Assembly (NCBI RefSeq): GCF_041296385.1
Contig: NW_027183596.1
Span: forward strand, 62,001 to 126,000
DNA from: Aphelocoma coerulescens
Lineage: Eukaryota; Chordata; Aves; Passeriformes; Corvidae
Reading direction: 5' to 3'
DNA length: 64,000 nt
The first letter of the stretch is position 1, and every line of letters starts with the position of its first letter. The notes under the pieces are model-generated. The model ran no database searches. It was not told where the DNA came from and was given only the letters and a program-made list of their open reading frames with translations. Made by a program: the position numbers and the translations under genes. Below, piece by piece: positions 47,451 to 60,683 of this stretch.

Positions 47451-49643
47451 GGATCCTGAGTGTGGGAGAGGCAAGGCTTAGGATGGTGCGTAGAGCTGAG
47501 AAGGAAAGTGCCGAGAGCAGCGTGTGTGCTGCTGCTTTGAGGGGTGCAGTTGAAGTTGTAGGCAGCAAGAGCTTTCTCAGCTGGCCCTTTTGTGAGCTCT
47601 GCTTTTGCCAGATGACTTCCATCTTACCCTCTTACCATCTTAGCCTCTCATTTTTGCATATCCCAAACCCCCTTCCAAACATCCAGCAGCTGCTTGTAAA
47701 GAAGAAGTCCTAGAACAAAAAGCCAGTGCTGCCTTTCATAGCCCCTTTGCTGTCTATGAAGTAGAGGAAAGAAGCTAGTGAGACGCACTTTCTTTCTCAA
47801 CTCCATAGAGCGCATCCTTCTCTCAAGGTGGCAGAGTCCTTGGCGGAAGTGAAGCATCTGCAGCTGCAGTTCAGACTGAGAGATGTGCCAGGACAGGAAA
47901 CATTTGCTGACCTTCCCTGTTCCCTGTGCAACATGATTCTCGCATCCCAGTCACTTTCACATACCTTCGGTATCCCTGAGTCCAAGCAGCTAAAGCTCAC
48001 AGAGACAGAAGTGTCAGGAAGGAAAACGTTGCAAAAGCACCCCCTTCTCTTATCAGCATATAAATTGTGCACAACAGGCTGCGGCACCGAACCTTCCTTC
48101 TCAGATAGACATGCCATCACACTTTTCACTCTTGCAGCTCGGTTGAAAAGCTCCAGCAGCTGCTCCCGCAATAGCAAAAGGTTCTAGAAGTGAAAGCCAG
48201 TTTGGGGCTGCACCTTCTCCTTGCCGCATGTAAGCCACACCAAACTCCCTGATGCACTCTGTCCTCCCCTTCTCAAAGGAGTAGACGGTGGCATCAGGAC
48301 ACACCTGTGTCCCAGCAGCTGGGTGCCCAGCCGGGAGCAGGAGCAGGGCTGGGGCTGCTCCCAAAGTTGCCCCGCCCCAATGCCAGAGCCGGACATATGC
48401 TGAGGGGGGGCTGGATCAGGCTTTATTGTCCAGCTGCATGCCAGGAGTGAGCACAAAATCTACCTGCATTCTCTGCAGCATGCCATCCTGGAGCAGAGCC
48501 ATTGCCAAAGGAAGCCGTGAGCCCGTGCCAAGCCAGTGCCGGAGTGGGATCCTAGCAGCACCTGTGGAAGCCGGGAGAGAGGAGCCCACCTGGAGCAGGT
48601 TCGTGCAGGATTAATCATCCCGTGGCTTCCCACCAGGGTCCTGTTGCTTCCAAAAGGCCCCACAGTGTCACTGTGGCCCCTCGGTTCCACCAGGTTCCAT
48701 AGCGTCACTGTGGTGCCCAGGGTTCCGTCAGCTTCGCCAGCATCCCCACGGTCTGCAGAGCTCCCCGAGCTTCTGTGGTGTCACAGTGGAGGCAGGGTTG
48801 CATCAGGTTCCATAGCATCAGCACGGTCTCCAGGGCTCCCAGAGGTTCTGTGGTGTCACAGTGGAGGCAGGGTTGCATCAGGTTCCATAGCATCACCACA
48901 GTCTCCAGGGCTCCCTGAGCTTCTGTGGTGTCACAGTGGAGGCAGGGTTGCATCAGGTTCCATAGCATCAGCACGGTCTCCAGGGCTCCCAGAGGTTCTG
49001 TGGTGTCACAGAGGAGGCAGGGTTGCATCAGGTTCCATAGCATCACCACGGTCTCCAGGGCTCCCCTGAGCTTCTGTGGTGGTGTCACAGAGGAGCCAGG
49101 CTTCCTTGTAGTTCCCCAGCATCACAAAGGCTCTCCTGGGAGCCACGGGTCACAAAGCACCGTGGGCTCTGTGCAGCCCCGCTGTGTCACAATGGCCGCT
49201 GGCTTCCACGAGCCCCCGCAGTGTCCCAGTGGGCCCCGTGGCTTTAGGAGTGGGTGGCTGGGAGTTGGTGCCAGCGGCTGGGGGAGCAGCAGCAGGGACT
49301 GTGTGTGGACAGTGCCATGGCCACTTGTGTGGCCACTGGTGTCTCTGTGCCAGGCACAGCCGTGGTGTGTAACACCGGCTCTGGGTCCTTTGGCTGTGCA
49401 GGTGGCAGTCACGGCCTGGAGCAGGGCTGCTCCCGGGGGACAGCCTGGGGCAGGAGGCTGCTGGAGATTCATTCCCCACACTCCTTGTCATGAGGTGCTC
49501 AGAGTGATTGGAAAGGCTGTTGGCAGCAGGCAGTTCTCTGGGTTCAAGCTGTGGAGCTGTCAGCGGGAATGCAAAGGCCAAGCTGGTGAGCCTTTTGTCC
49601 TGGTGCCTTTAGTGTGTGAGCAGTCCCTGGTGCCGTTGTCTTT
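47451..49643. repeat. Unit 22, short
   Basis: Four-copy minisatellite at 48771-49070. It has acgttgc and a cacggcc end. The last copy keeps caccacgg, a feature of copy 4 in long units, so its contraction differs from those in units 3, 8 and 20. Confidence 0.95.
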
Positions 49644-51836
49644 GGATCCTGAGTGTGGGAGAGGCAAGGCTTAGGATGGTGCGTAGAGCTGAGAAGGAAA
49701 GTGCCGAGAGCAGCGTGTGTGCTGCTGCTTTGAGGGGTGCAGTTGAAGTTGTAGGCAGCAAGAGCTTTCTCAGCTGGCCCTTTTGTGAGCTCTGCTTTTG
49801 CCAGATGACTTCCATCTTACCCTCTTACCATCTTAGCCTCTCATTTTTGCATATCCCAAACCCCCTTCCAAACATCCAGCAGCTGCTTGTAAAGAAGAAG
49901 TCCTAGAACAAAAAGCCAGTGCTGCCTTTCATAGCCCCTTTGCTGTCTATGAAGTAGAGGAAAGAAGCTAGTGAGACGCACTTTCTTTCTCAACTCCATA
50001 GAGCGCATCCTTCTCTCAAGGTGGCAGAGTCCTTGGCGGAAGTGAAGCATCTGCAGCTGCAGTTCAGACTGAGAGATGTGCCAGGACAGGAAACATTTGC
50101 TGACCTTCCCTGTTCCCTGTGCAACATGATTCTCGCATCCCAGTCACTTTCACATACCTTCGGTACCCCTGAGTCCAAGCAGCTAAAGCTCACAGAGACA
50201 GAAGTGTCAGGAAGGAAAACGTTGCAAAAGCACCCCCTTCTCTTATCAGCATATAAATTGTGCACAACAGGCTGCGGCACCGAACCTTCCTTCTCAGATA
50301 GACATGCCATCACACTTTTCACTCTTGCAGCTCGGTTGAAAAGCTCCAGCAGCTGCTCCCGCAATAGCAAAAGGTTCTAGAAGTGAAAGCCAGTTTGGGG
50401 CTGCACCTTCTCCTTGCCGCATGTAAGCCACACCAAACTCCCTGATGCACTCTGTCCTCCCCTTCTCAAAGGAGTAGACGGTGGCATCAGGACACACCTG
50501 TGTCCCAGCAGCTGGGTGCCCAGCCGGGAGCAGGAGCAGGGCTGGGGCTGCTCCCAAAGTTGCCCCGCCCCAATGCCAGAGCCGGACATATGCTGAGGGG
50601 GGGCTGGATCAGGCTTTATTGTCCAGCTGCATGCCAGGAGTGAGCACAAAATCTACCTGCATTCTCTGCAGCATGCCATCCTGGAGCAGAGCCATTGCCA
50701 AAGGAAGCCGTGAGCCCGTGCCAAGCCAGTGCCGGAGTGGGATCCTAGCAGCACCTGTGGAAGCCGGGAGAGAGGAGCCCACCTGGAGCAGGTTCGTGCA
50801 GGATTAATCATCCCGTGGCTTCCCACCAGGGTCCTGTTGCTTCCAAAAGGCCCCACAGTGTCACTGTGGCCCCTCGGTTCCACCAGGTTCCATAGCGTCA
50901 CTGTGGTGCCCAGGGTTCCGTCAGCTTCGCCAGCATCCCCACGGTCTGCAGAGCTCCCCGAGCTTCTGTGGTGTCACAGTGGAGGCAGGGTTGCATCAGG
51001 TTCCATAGCATCAGCACGGTCTCCAGGGCTCCCAGAGGTTCTGTGGTGTCACAGTGGAGGCAGGGTTGCATCAGGTTCCATAGCATCACCACAGTCTCCA
51101 GGGCTCCCTGAGCTTCTGTGGTGTCACAGTGGAGGCAGGGTTGCATCAGGTTCCATAGCATCAGCACGGTCTCCAGGGCTCCCAGAGGTTCTGTGGTGTC
51201 ACAGAGGAGGCAGGGTTGCATCAGGTTCCATAGCATCAGCACGGTCTCCAGGGCTCCCCTGAGCTTCTGTGCTGGTGTCACAGAGGAGCCAGGCTTCCTT
51301 GTAGTTCCCCAGCATCACAAAGGCTCTCCTGGGAGCCACCGGTCACAAAGCACCGTGGGCTCTGTGCAGCCCCGCTGTGTCACAATGGCCGCTGGCTTCC
51401 ACGAGCCCCCGCAGTGTCCCAGTGGGCCCCGTGGCTTTAGGAGTGGGTGGCTGGGAGTTGGTGCCAGCGGCTGGGGGAGCAGCAGCAGGGACTGTGTGTG
51501 GACAGTGCCATGGCCACTTGTGTGGCCACTGGTGTCTCTGTGCCAGGCACAGCCGTGGTGTGTAACACCGGCTCTGGGTCCTTTGGCTGTGCAGGTGGCA
51601 GTCACAGCCTGGAGCAGGGCTGCTCCCGGGGGACAGCCTGGGGCAGGAGGCTGCTGGAGATTCATTCCCCACACTCCTTGTCATGAGGTGCTCAGAGTGA
51701 TTGGAAAGGCTGTTGGCAGCAGGCAGTTCTCTGGGTTCAAGCTGTGGAGCTGTCAGCGGGAATGCAAAGGCCAAGCTGGTGAGCCTTTTGTCCTGGTGCC
51801 TTTAGTGTGTGAGCAGTCCCTGGTGCCGTTGTCTTT
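49644..51836. repeat. Unit 23, short
   Basis: Four-copy minisatellite at 50964-51263. Markers are C at 50166 (ggtacccc), acgttgc, C at 51272 (tgtgctgg), C at 51340 (caccggtc) and the cacagcc end. It is nearest to unit 27. Confidence 0.95.
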
Positions 51837-54104
51837 GGATCCTGAGTGTGGGAGAGGCAAGGCTTAGGATGGTGCGTAGAGCTGAGAAGGAAAGTGCCGA
51901 GAGCAGCGTGTGTGCTGCTGCTTTGAGGGGTGCAGTTGAAGTTGTAGGCAGCAAGAGCTTTCTCAGCTGGCCCTTTTGTGAGCTCTGCTTTTGCCAGATG
52001 ACTTCCATCTTACCCTCTTACCATCTTAGCCTCTCATTTTTGCATATCCCAAACCCCCTTCCAAACATCCAGCAGCTGCTTGTAAAGAAGAAGTCCTAGA
52101 ACAAAAAGCCAGTGCTGCCTTTCATAGCCCCTTTGCTGTCTATGAAGTAGAGGAAAGAAGCTAGTGAGACGCACTTTCTTTCTCAACTCCATAGAGCGCA
52201 TCCTTCTCTCAAGGTGGCAGAGTCCTTGGCGGAAGTGAAGCATCTGCAGCTGCAGTTCAGACTGAGAGATGTGCCAGGACAGGAAACATTTGCTGACCTT
52301 CCCTGTTCCCTGTGCAACATGATTCTCGCATCCCAGTCACTTTCACATACCTTCGGTATCCCTGAGTCCAAGCAGCTAAAGCTCACAGAGACAGAAGTGT
52401 CAGGAAGGAAAACGTTGCAAAAGCACCCCCTTCTCTTATCAGCATATAAATTGTGCACAACAGGCTGCGGCACCGAACCTTCCTTCTCAGATAGACATGC
52501 CATCACACTTTTCACTCTTGCAGCTCGGTTGAAAAGCTCCAGCAGCTGCTCCCGCAATAGCAAAAGGTTCTAGAAGTGAAAGCCAGTTTGGGGCTGCACC
52601 TTCTCCTTGCCGCATGTAAGCCACACCAAACTCCCTGATGCACTCTGTCCTCCCCTTCTCAAAGGAGTAGACGGTGGCATCAGGACACACCTGTGTCCCA
52701 GCAGCTGGGTGCCCAGCCGGGAGCAGGAGCAGGGCTGGGGCTGCTCCCAAAGTTGCCCCGCCCCAATGCCAGAGCCGGACATATGCTGAGGGGGGGCTGG
52801 ATCAGGCTTTATTGTCCAGCTGCATGCCAGGAGTGAGCACAAAATCTACCTGCATTCTCTGCAGCATGCCATCCTGGAGCAGAGCCATTGCCAAAGGAAG
52901 CCGTGAGCCCGTGCCAAGCCAGTGCCGGAGTGGGATCCTAGCAGCACCTGTGGAAGCCGGGAGAGAGGAGCCCACCTGGAGCAGGTTCGTGCAGGATTAA
53001 TCATCCCGTGGCTTCCCACCAGGGTCCTGTTGCTTCCAAAAGGCCCCACAGTGTCACTGTGGCCCCTCGGTTCCACCAGGTTCCATAGCGTCACTGTGGT
53101 GCCCAGGGTTCCGTCAGCTTCGCCAGCATCCCCACGGTCTGCAGAGCTCCCCGAGCTTCTGTGGTGTCACAGTGGAGGCAGGGTTGCATCAGGTTCCATA
53201 GCATCAGCACGGTCTCCAGGGCTCCCAGAGGTTCTGTGGTGTCACAGTGGAGGCAGGGTTGCATCAGGTTCCATAGCATCACCACAGTCTCCAGGGCTCC
53301 CTGAGCTTCTGTGGTGTCACAGTGGAGGCAGGGTTGCATCAGGTTCCATAGCATCAGCACGGTCTCCAGGGCTCCCAGAGGTTCTGTGGTGTCACAGAGG
53401 AGGCAGGGTTGCATCAGGTTCCATAGCATCACCACGGTCTCCAGGGCTCCAAGAGCTTCTGTGGTGTCACAGAGGAGGCAGGGTTGCATCAGGTTCCATA
53501 GCATCAGCACGGTCTCCAGGGCTCCCCTGAGCTTCTGTGGTGGTGTCACAGAGGAGGCAGGCTTCCTTGTAGTTCCCCAGCATCACAAAGGCTCTCCTGG
53601 GAGCCACGGGTCACAAAGCACCGTGGGCTCTGTGCAGCCCCGCTGTGTCACAATGGCCGCTGGCTTCCACGAGCCCCCGCAGTGTCCCAGTGGGCCCCGT
53701 GGCTTTAGGAGTGGGTGGCTGGGAGTTGGTGCCAGCGGCTGGGGGAGCAGCAGCAGGGACTGTGTGTGGACAGTGCCATGGCCACTTGTGTGGCCACTGG
53801 TGTCTCTGTGCCAGGCACAGCCGTGGTGTGTAACACCGGCTCTGGGTCCTTTGGCTGTGCAGGTGGCAGTCACAGCCTGGAGCAGGGCTGCTCCCGGGGG
53901 ACAGCCTGGGGCAGGAGGCTGCTGGAGATTCATTCCCCACACTCCTTGTCATGAGGTGCTCAGAGTGATTGGAAAGGCTGTTGGCAGCAGGCAGTTCTCT
54001 GGGTTCAAGCTGTGGAGCTGTCAGCGGGAATGCAAAGGCCAAGCTGGTGAGCCTTTTGTCCTGGTGCCTTTAGTGTGTGAGCAGTCCCTGGTGCCGTTGT
54101 CTTT
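51837..54104. repeat. Unit 24, long
   Basis: Minisatellite at 53157-53531. It is the only five-copy unit among the last seven complete units. All five copies have ccat. G at 53557 (gaggaggcag) is shared only with unit 6. It has acgttgc and the cacagcc end. Confidence 0.95.
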
Positions 54105-56297
54105 GGATCCTGAGTGTGGGAGAGGCAAGGCTTAGGATGGTGCGTAGAGCTGAGAAGGAAAGTGCCGAGAGCAGCGTGTGTGCTGCTGCTTTGAGGGGTG
54201 CAGTTGAAGTTGTAGGCAGCAAGAGCTTTCTCAGCTGGCCCTTTTGTGAGCTCTGCTTTTGCCAGATGACTTCCATCTTACCCTCTTACCATCTTAGCCT
54301 CTCATTTTTGCATATCCCAAACCCCCTTCCAAACATCCAGCAGCTGCTTGTAAAGAAGAAGTCCTAGAACAAAAAGCCAGTGCTGCCTTTCATAGCCCCT
54401 TTGCTGTCTATGAAGTAGAGGAAAGAAGCTAGTGAGACGCACTTTCTTTCTCAACTCCATAGAGCGCATCCTTCTCTCAAGGTGGCAGAGTCCTTGGCGG
54501 AAGTGAAGCATCTGCAGCTGCAGTTCAGACTGAGAGATGTGCCAGGACAGGAAACATTTGCTGACCTTCCCTGTTCCCTGTGCAACATGATTCTCGCATC
54601 CCAGTCACTTTCACATACCTTCGGTATCCCTGAGTCCAAGCAGCTAAAGCTCACAGAGACAGAAGTGTCAGGAAGGAAAACGTTGCAAAAGCACCCCCTT
54701 CTCTTATCAGCATATAAATTGTGCACAACAGGCTGCGGCACCGAACCTTCCTTCTCAGATAGACATGCCATCACACTTTTCACTCTTGCAGCTCGGTTGA
54801 AAAGCTCCAGCAGCTGCTCCCGCAATAGCAAAAGGTTCTAGAAGTGAAAGCCAGTTTGGGGCTGCACCTTCTCCTTGCCGCATGTAAGCCACACCAAACT
54901 CCCTGATGCACTCTGTCCTCCCCTTCTCAAAGGAGTAGACGGTGGCATCAGGACACACCTGTGTCCCAGCAGCTGGGTGCCCAGCCGGGAGCAGGAGCAG
55001 GGCTGGGGCTGCTCCCAAAGTTGCCCCGCCCCAATGCCAGAGCCGGACATATGCTGAGGGGGGGCTGGATCAGGCTTTATTGTCCAGCTGCATGCCAGGA
55101 GTGAGCACAAAATCTACCTGCATTCTCTGCAGCATGCCATCCTGGAGCAGAGCCATTGCCAAAGGAAGCCGTGAGCCCGTGCCAAGCCAGTGCCGGAGTG
55201 GGATCCTAGCAGCACCTGTGGAAGCCGGGAGAGAGGAGCCCACCTGGAGCAGGTTCGTGCAGGATTAATCATCCCGTGGCTTCCCACCAGGGTCCTGTTG
55301 CTTCCAAAAGGCCCCACAGTGTCACTGTGGCCCCTCGGTTCCACCAGGTTCCATAGCGTCACTGTGGTGCCCAGGGTTCCGTCAGCTTCGCCAGCATCCC
55401 CACGGTCTGCAGAGCTCCCCGAGCTTCTGTGGTGTCACAGTGGAGGCAGGGTTGCATCAGGTTCCATAGCATCAGCACGGTCTCCAGGGCTCCCAGAGGT
55501 TCTGTGGTGTCACAGTGGAGGCAGGGTTGCATCAGGTTCCATAGCATCACCACAGTCTCCAGGGCTCCCTGAGCTTCTGTGGTGTCACAGTGGAGGCAGG
55601 GTTGCATCAGGTTCCATAGCATCAGCACGGTCTCCAGGGCTCCCAGAGGTTCTGTGGTGTCACAGAGGAGGCAGGGTTGCATCAGGTTCCATAGCATCAG
55701 CACGGTCTCCAGGGCTCCCCTGAGCTTCTGTGCTGGTGTCACAGAGGAGCCAGGCTTCCTTGTAGTTCCCCAGCATCACAAAGGCTCTCCTGGGAGCCAC
55801 GGGTCACAAAGCACCGTGGGCTCTGTGCAGCCCCGCTGTGTCACAATGGCCGCTGGCTTCCACGAGCCCCCGCAGTGTCCCAGTGGGCCCCGTAGCTTTA
55901 GGAGTGGGTGGCTGGGAGTTGGTGCCAGCGGCTGGGGGAGCAGCAGCAGGGACTGTGTGTGGACAGTGCCATGGCCACTTGTGTGGCCACTGGTGTCTCT
56001 GTGCCAGGCACAGCCGTGGTGTGTAACACCGGCTCTGGGTCCTTTGGCTGTGCAGGTGGCAGTCACGGCCTGGAGCAGGGCTGCTCCCGGGGGACAGCCT
56101 GGGGCAGGAGGCTGCTGGAGATTCATTCCCCACACTCCTTGTCATGAGGTGCTCAGAGTGATTGGAAAGGCTGTTGGCAGCAGGCAGTTCTCTGGGTTCA
56201 AGCTGTGGAGCTGTCAGCGGGAATGCAAAGGCCAAGCTGGTGAGCCTTTTGTCCTGGTGCCTTTAGTGTGTGAGCAGTCCCTGGTGCCGTTGTCTTT
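54105..56297. repeat. Unit 25, short
   Basis: Four-copy minisatellite at 55425-55724. It shares the tgtgctgg variant with units 23 and 27 but keeps cacgggtc. A at 55894 (cgtagctt) is private. It has acgttgc. Confidence 0.95.
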
Positions 56298-58490
56298 GGA
56301 TCCTGAGTGTGGGAGAGGCAAGGCTTAGGATGGTGCGTAGAGCTGAGAAGGAAAGTGCCGAGAGCAGCGTGTGTGCTGCTGCTTTGAGGGGTGCAGTTGA
56401 AGTTGTAGGCAGCAAGAGCTTTCTCAGCTGGCCCTTTTGTGAGCTCTGCTTTTGCCAGATGACTTCCATCTTACCCTCTTACCATCTTAGCCTCTCATTT
56501 TTGCATATCCCAAACCCCCTTCCAAACATCCAGCAGCTGCTTGTAAAGAAGAAGTCCTAGAACAAAAAGCCAGTGCTGCCTTTCATAGCCCCTTTGCTGT
56601 CTATGAAGTAGAGGAAAGAAGCTAGTGAGACGCACTTTCTTTCTCAACTCCATAGAGCGCATCCTTCTCTCAAGGTGGCAGAGTCCTTGGCGGAAGTGAA
56701 GCATCTGCAGCTGCAGTTCAGACTGAGAGATGTGCCAGGACAGGAAACATTTGCTGACCTTCCCTGTTCCCTGTGCAACATGATTCTCGCATCCCAGTCA
56801 CTTTCACATACCTTCGGTATCCCTGAGTCCAAGCAGCTAAAGCTCACAGAGACAGAAGTGTCAGGAAGGAAAACGTTGCAAAAGCACCCCCTTCTCTTAT
56901 CAGCATATAAATTGTGCACAACAGGCTGCGGCACCGAACCTTCCTTCTCAGATAGACATGCCATCACACTTTTCACTCTTGCAGCTCGGTTGAAAAGCTC
57001 CAGCAGCTGCTCCCGCAATAGCAAAAGGTTCTAGAAGTGAAAGCCAGTTTGGGGCTGCACCTTCTCCTTGCCGCATGTAAGCCACACCAAACTCCCTGAT
57101 GCACTCTGTCCTCCCCTTCTCAAAGGAGTAGACGGTGGCATCAGGACACACCTGTGTCCCAGCAGCTGGGTGCCCAGCCGGGAGCAGGAGCAGGGCTGGG
57201 GCTGCTCCCAAAGTTGCCCCGCCCCAATGCCAGAGCCGGACATATGCTGAGGGGGGGCTGGATCAGGCTTTATTGTCCAGCTGCATGCCAGGAGTGAGCA
57301 CAAAATCTACCTGCATTCTCTGCAGCATGCCATCCTGGAGCAGAGCCATTGCCAAAGGAAGCCGTGAGCCCGTGCCAAGCCAGTGCCGGAGTGGGATCCT
57401 AGCAGCACCTGTGGAAGCCGGGAGAGAGGAGCCCACCTGGAGCAGGTTCGTGCAGGATTAATCATCCCGTGGCTTCCCACCAGGGTCCTGTTGCTTCCAA
57501 AAGGCCCCACAGTGTCACTGTGGCCCCTCGGTTCCACCAGGTTCCATAGCGTCACTGTGGTGCCCAGGGTTCCGTCAGCTTCGCCAGCATCCCCACGGTC
57601 TGCAGAGCTCCCCGAGCTTCTGTGGTGTCACAGTGGAGGCAGGGTTGCATCAGGTTCCATAGCATCAGCACGGTCTCCAGGGCTCCCAGAGGTTCTGTGG
57701 TGTCACAGTGGAGGCAGGGTTGCATCAGGTTCCATAGCATCACCACAGTCTCCAGGGCTCCCTGAGCTTCTGTGGTGTCACAGTGGAGGCAGGGTTGCAT
57801 CAGGTTCCATAGCATCAGCACGGTCTCCAGGGCTCCCAGAGGTTCTGTGGTGTCACAGAGGAGGCAGGGTTGCATCAGGTTCCATAGCATCAGCACGGTC
57901 TCCAGGGCTCCCCTGAGCTTCTGTGGTGGTGTCACAGAGGAGCCAGGCTTCCTTGTAGTTCCCCAGCATCACAAAGGCTCTCCTGGGAGCCACCGGTCAC
58001 AAAGCACCGTGGGCTCTGTGCAGCCCCGCTGTGTCACAATGGCCGCTGGCTTCCACGAGCCCCCGCAGTGTCCCAGTGGGCCCCGTGGCTTTAGGAGTGG
58101 GTGGCTGGGAGTTGGTGCCAGCGGCTGGGGGAGCAGCAGCAGGGACTGTGTGTGGACAGTGCCATGGCCACTTGTGTGGCCACTGCTGTCTCTGTGCCAG
58201 GCACAGCCGTGGTGTGTAACACCGGCTCTGGGTCCTTTGGCTGTGCAGGTGGCAGTCACGGCCTGGAGCAGGGCTGCTCCCGGGGGACAGCCTGGGGCAG
58301 GAGGCTGCTGGAGATTCATTCCCCACACTCCTTGTCATGAGGTGCTCAGAGTGATTGGAAAGGCTGTTGGCAGCAGGCAGTTCTCTGAGTTCAAGCTGTG
58401 GAGCTGTCAGCGGGAATGCAAAGGCCAAGCTGGTGAGCCTTTTGTCCTGGTGCCTTTAGTGTGTGAGCAGTCCCTGGTGCCGTTGTCTTT
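56298..58490. repeat. Unit 26, short
   Basis: Four-copy minisatellite at 57618-57917. It has acgttgc, tgtggtgg, caccggtc, private C at 58186 (cactgctg), and A at 58388 (tctctgag), the last otherwise seen only in G units. Confidence 0.95.
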
Positions 58491-60683
58491 GGATCCTGAG
58501 TGTGGGAGAGGCAAGGCTTAGGATGGTGCGTAGAGCTGAGAAGGAAAGTGCCGAGAGCAGCGTGTGTGCTGCTGCTTTGAGGGGTGCAGTTGAAGTTGTA
58601 GGCAGCAAGAGCTTTCTCAGCTGGCCCTTTTGTGAGCTCTGCTTTTGCCAGATGACTTCCATCTTACCCTCTTACCATCTTAGCCTCTCATTTTTGCATA
58701 TCCCAAACCCCCTTCCAAACATCCAGCAGCTGCTTGTAAAGAAGAAGTCCTAGAACAAAAAGCCAGTGCTGCCTTTCATAGCCCCTTTGCTGTCTATGAA
58801 GTAGAGGAAAGAAGCTAGTGAGACGCACTTTCTTTCTCAACTCCATAGAGCGCATCCTTCTCTCAAGGTGGCAGAGTCCTTGGCGGAAGTGAAGCATCTG
58901 CAGCTGCAGTTCAGACTGAGAGATGTGCCAGGACAGGAAACATTTGCTGACCTTCCCTGTTCCCTGTGCAACATGATTCTCGCATCCCAGTCACTTTCAC
59001 ATACCTTCGGTACCCCTGAGTCCAAGCAGCTAAAGCTCACAGAGACAGAAGTGTCAGGAAGGAAAACGTTGCAAAAGCACCCCCTTCTCTTATCAGCATA
59101 TAAATTGTGCACAACAGGCTGCGGCACCGAACCTTCCTTCTCAGATAGACATGCCATCACACTTTTCACTCTTGCAGCTCGGTTGAAAAGCTCCAGCAGC
59201 TGCTCCCGCAATAGCAAAAGGTTCTAGAAGTGAAAGCCAGTTTGGGGCTGCACCTTCTCCTTGCCGCATGTAAGCCACACCAAACTCCCTGATGCACTCT
59301 GTCCTCCCCTTCTCAAAGGAGTAGACGGTGGCATCAGGACACACCTGTGTCCCAGCAGCTGGGTGCCCAGCCGGGAGCAGGAGCAGGGCTGGGGCTGCTC
59401 CCAAAGTTGCCCCGCCCCAATGCCAGAGCCGGACATATGCTGAGGGGGGGCTGGATCAGGCTTTATTGTCCAGCTGCATGCCAGGAGTGAGCACAAAATC
59501 TACCTGCATTCTCTGCAGCATGCCATCCTGGAGCAGAGCCATTGCCAAAGGAAGCCGTGAGCCCGTGCCAAGCCAGTGCCGGAGTGGGATCCTAGCAGCA
59601 CCTGTGGAAGCCGGGAGAGAGGAGCCCACCTGGAGCAGGTTCGTGCAGGATTAATCATCCCGTGGCTTCCCACCAGGGTCCTGTTGCTTCCAAAAGGCCC
59701 CACAGTGTCACTGTGGCCCCTCGGTTCCACCAGGTTCCATAGCGTCACTGTGGTGCCCAGGGTTCCGTCAGCTTCGCCAGCATCCCCACGGTCTGCAGAG
59801 CTCCCCGAGCTTCTGTGGTGTCACAGTGGAGGCAGGGTTGCATCAGGTTCCATAGCATCAGCACGGTCTCCAGGGCTCCCAGAGGTTCTGTGGTGTCACA
59901 GTGGAGGCAGGGTTGCATCAGGTTCCATAGCATCACCACAGTCTCCAGGGCTCCCTGAGCTTCTGTGGTGTCACAGTGGAGGCAGGGTTGCATCAGGTTC
60001 CATAGCATCAGCACGGTCTCCAGGGCTCCCAGAGGTTCTGTGGTGTCACAGAGGAGGCAGGGTTGCATCAGGTTCCATAGCATCAGCACGGTCTCCAGGG
60101 CTCCCCTGAGCTTCTGTGCTGGTGTCACAGAGGAGCCAGGCTTCCTTGTAGTTCCCCAGCATCACAAAGGCTCTCCTGGGAGCCACCGGTCACAAAGCAC
60201 CGTGGGCTCTGTGCAGCCCCGCTGTGTCACAATGGCCGCTGGCTTCCACGAGCCCCCGCAGTGTCCCAGTGGGCCCCGTGGCTTTAGGAGTGGGTGGCTG
60301 GGAGTTGGTGCCAGCGGCTGGGGGAGCAGCAGTAGGGACTGTGTGTGGACAGTGCCATGGCCACTTGTGTGGCCACTGGTGTCTCTGTGCCAGGCACAGC
60401 CGTGGTGTGTAACACCGGCTCTGGGTCCTTTGGCTGTGCAGGTGGCAGTCACGGCCTGGAGCAGGGCTGCTCCCGGGGGACAGCCTGGGGCAGGAGGCTG
60501 CTGGAGATTCATTCCCCACACTCCTTGTCATGAGGTGCTCAGAGTGATTGGAAAGGCTGTTGGCAGCAGGCAGTTCTCTGGGTTCAAGCTGTGGAGCTGT
60601 CAGCGGGAATGCAAAGGCCAAGCTGGTGAGCCTTTTGTCCTGGTGCCTTTAGTGTGTGAGCAGTCCCTGGTGCCGTTGTCTTT
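58491..60683. repeat. Unit 27, short
   Basis: Four-copy minisatellite at 59811-60110. It has C at 59013 (ggtacccc), acgttgc, tgtgctgg and caccggtc, like unit 23. T at 60333 (agcagtagg) is private and puts a stop into one short frame. Confidence 0.95.
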
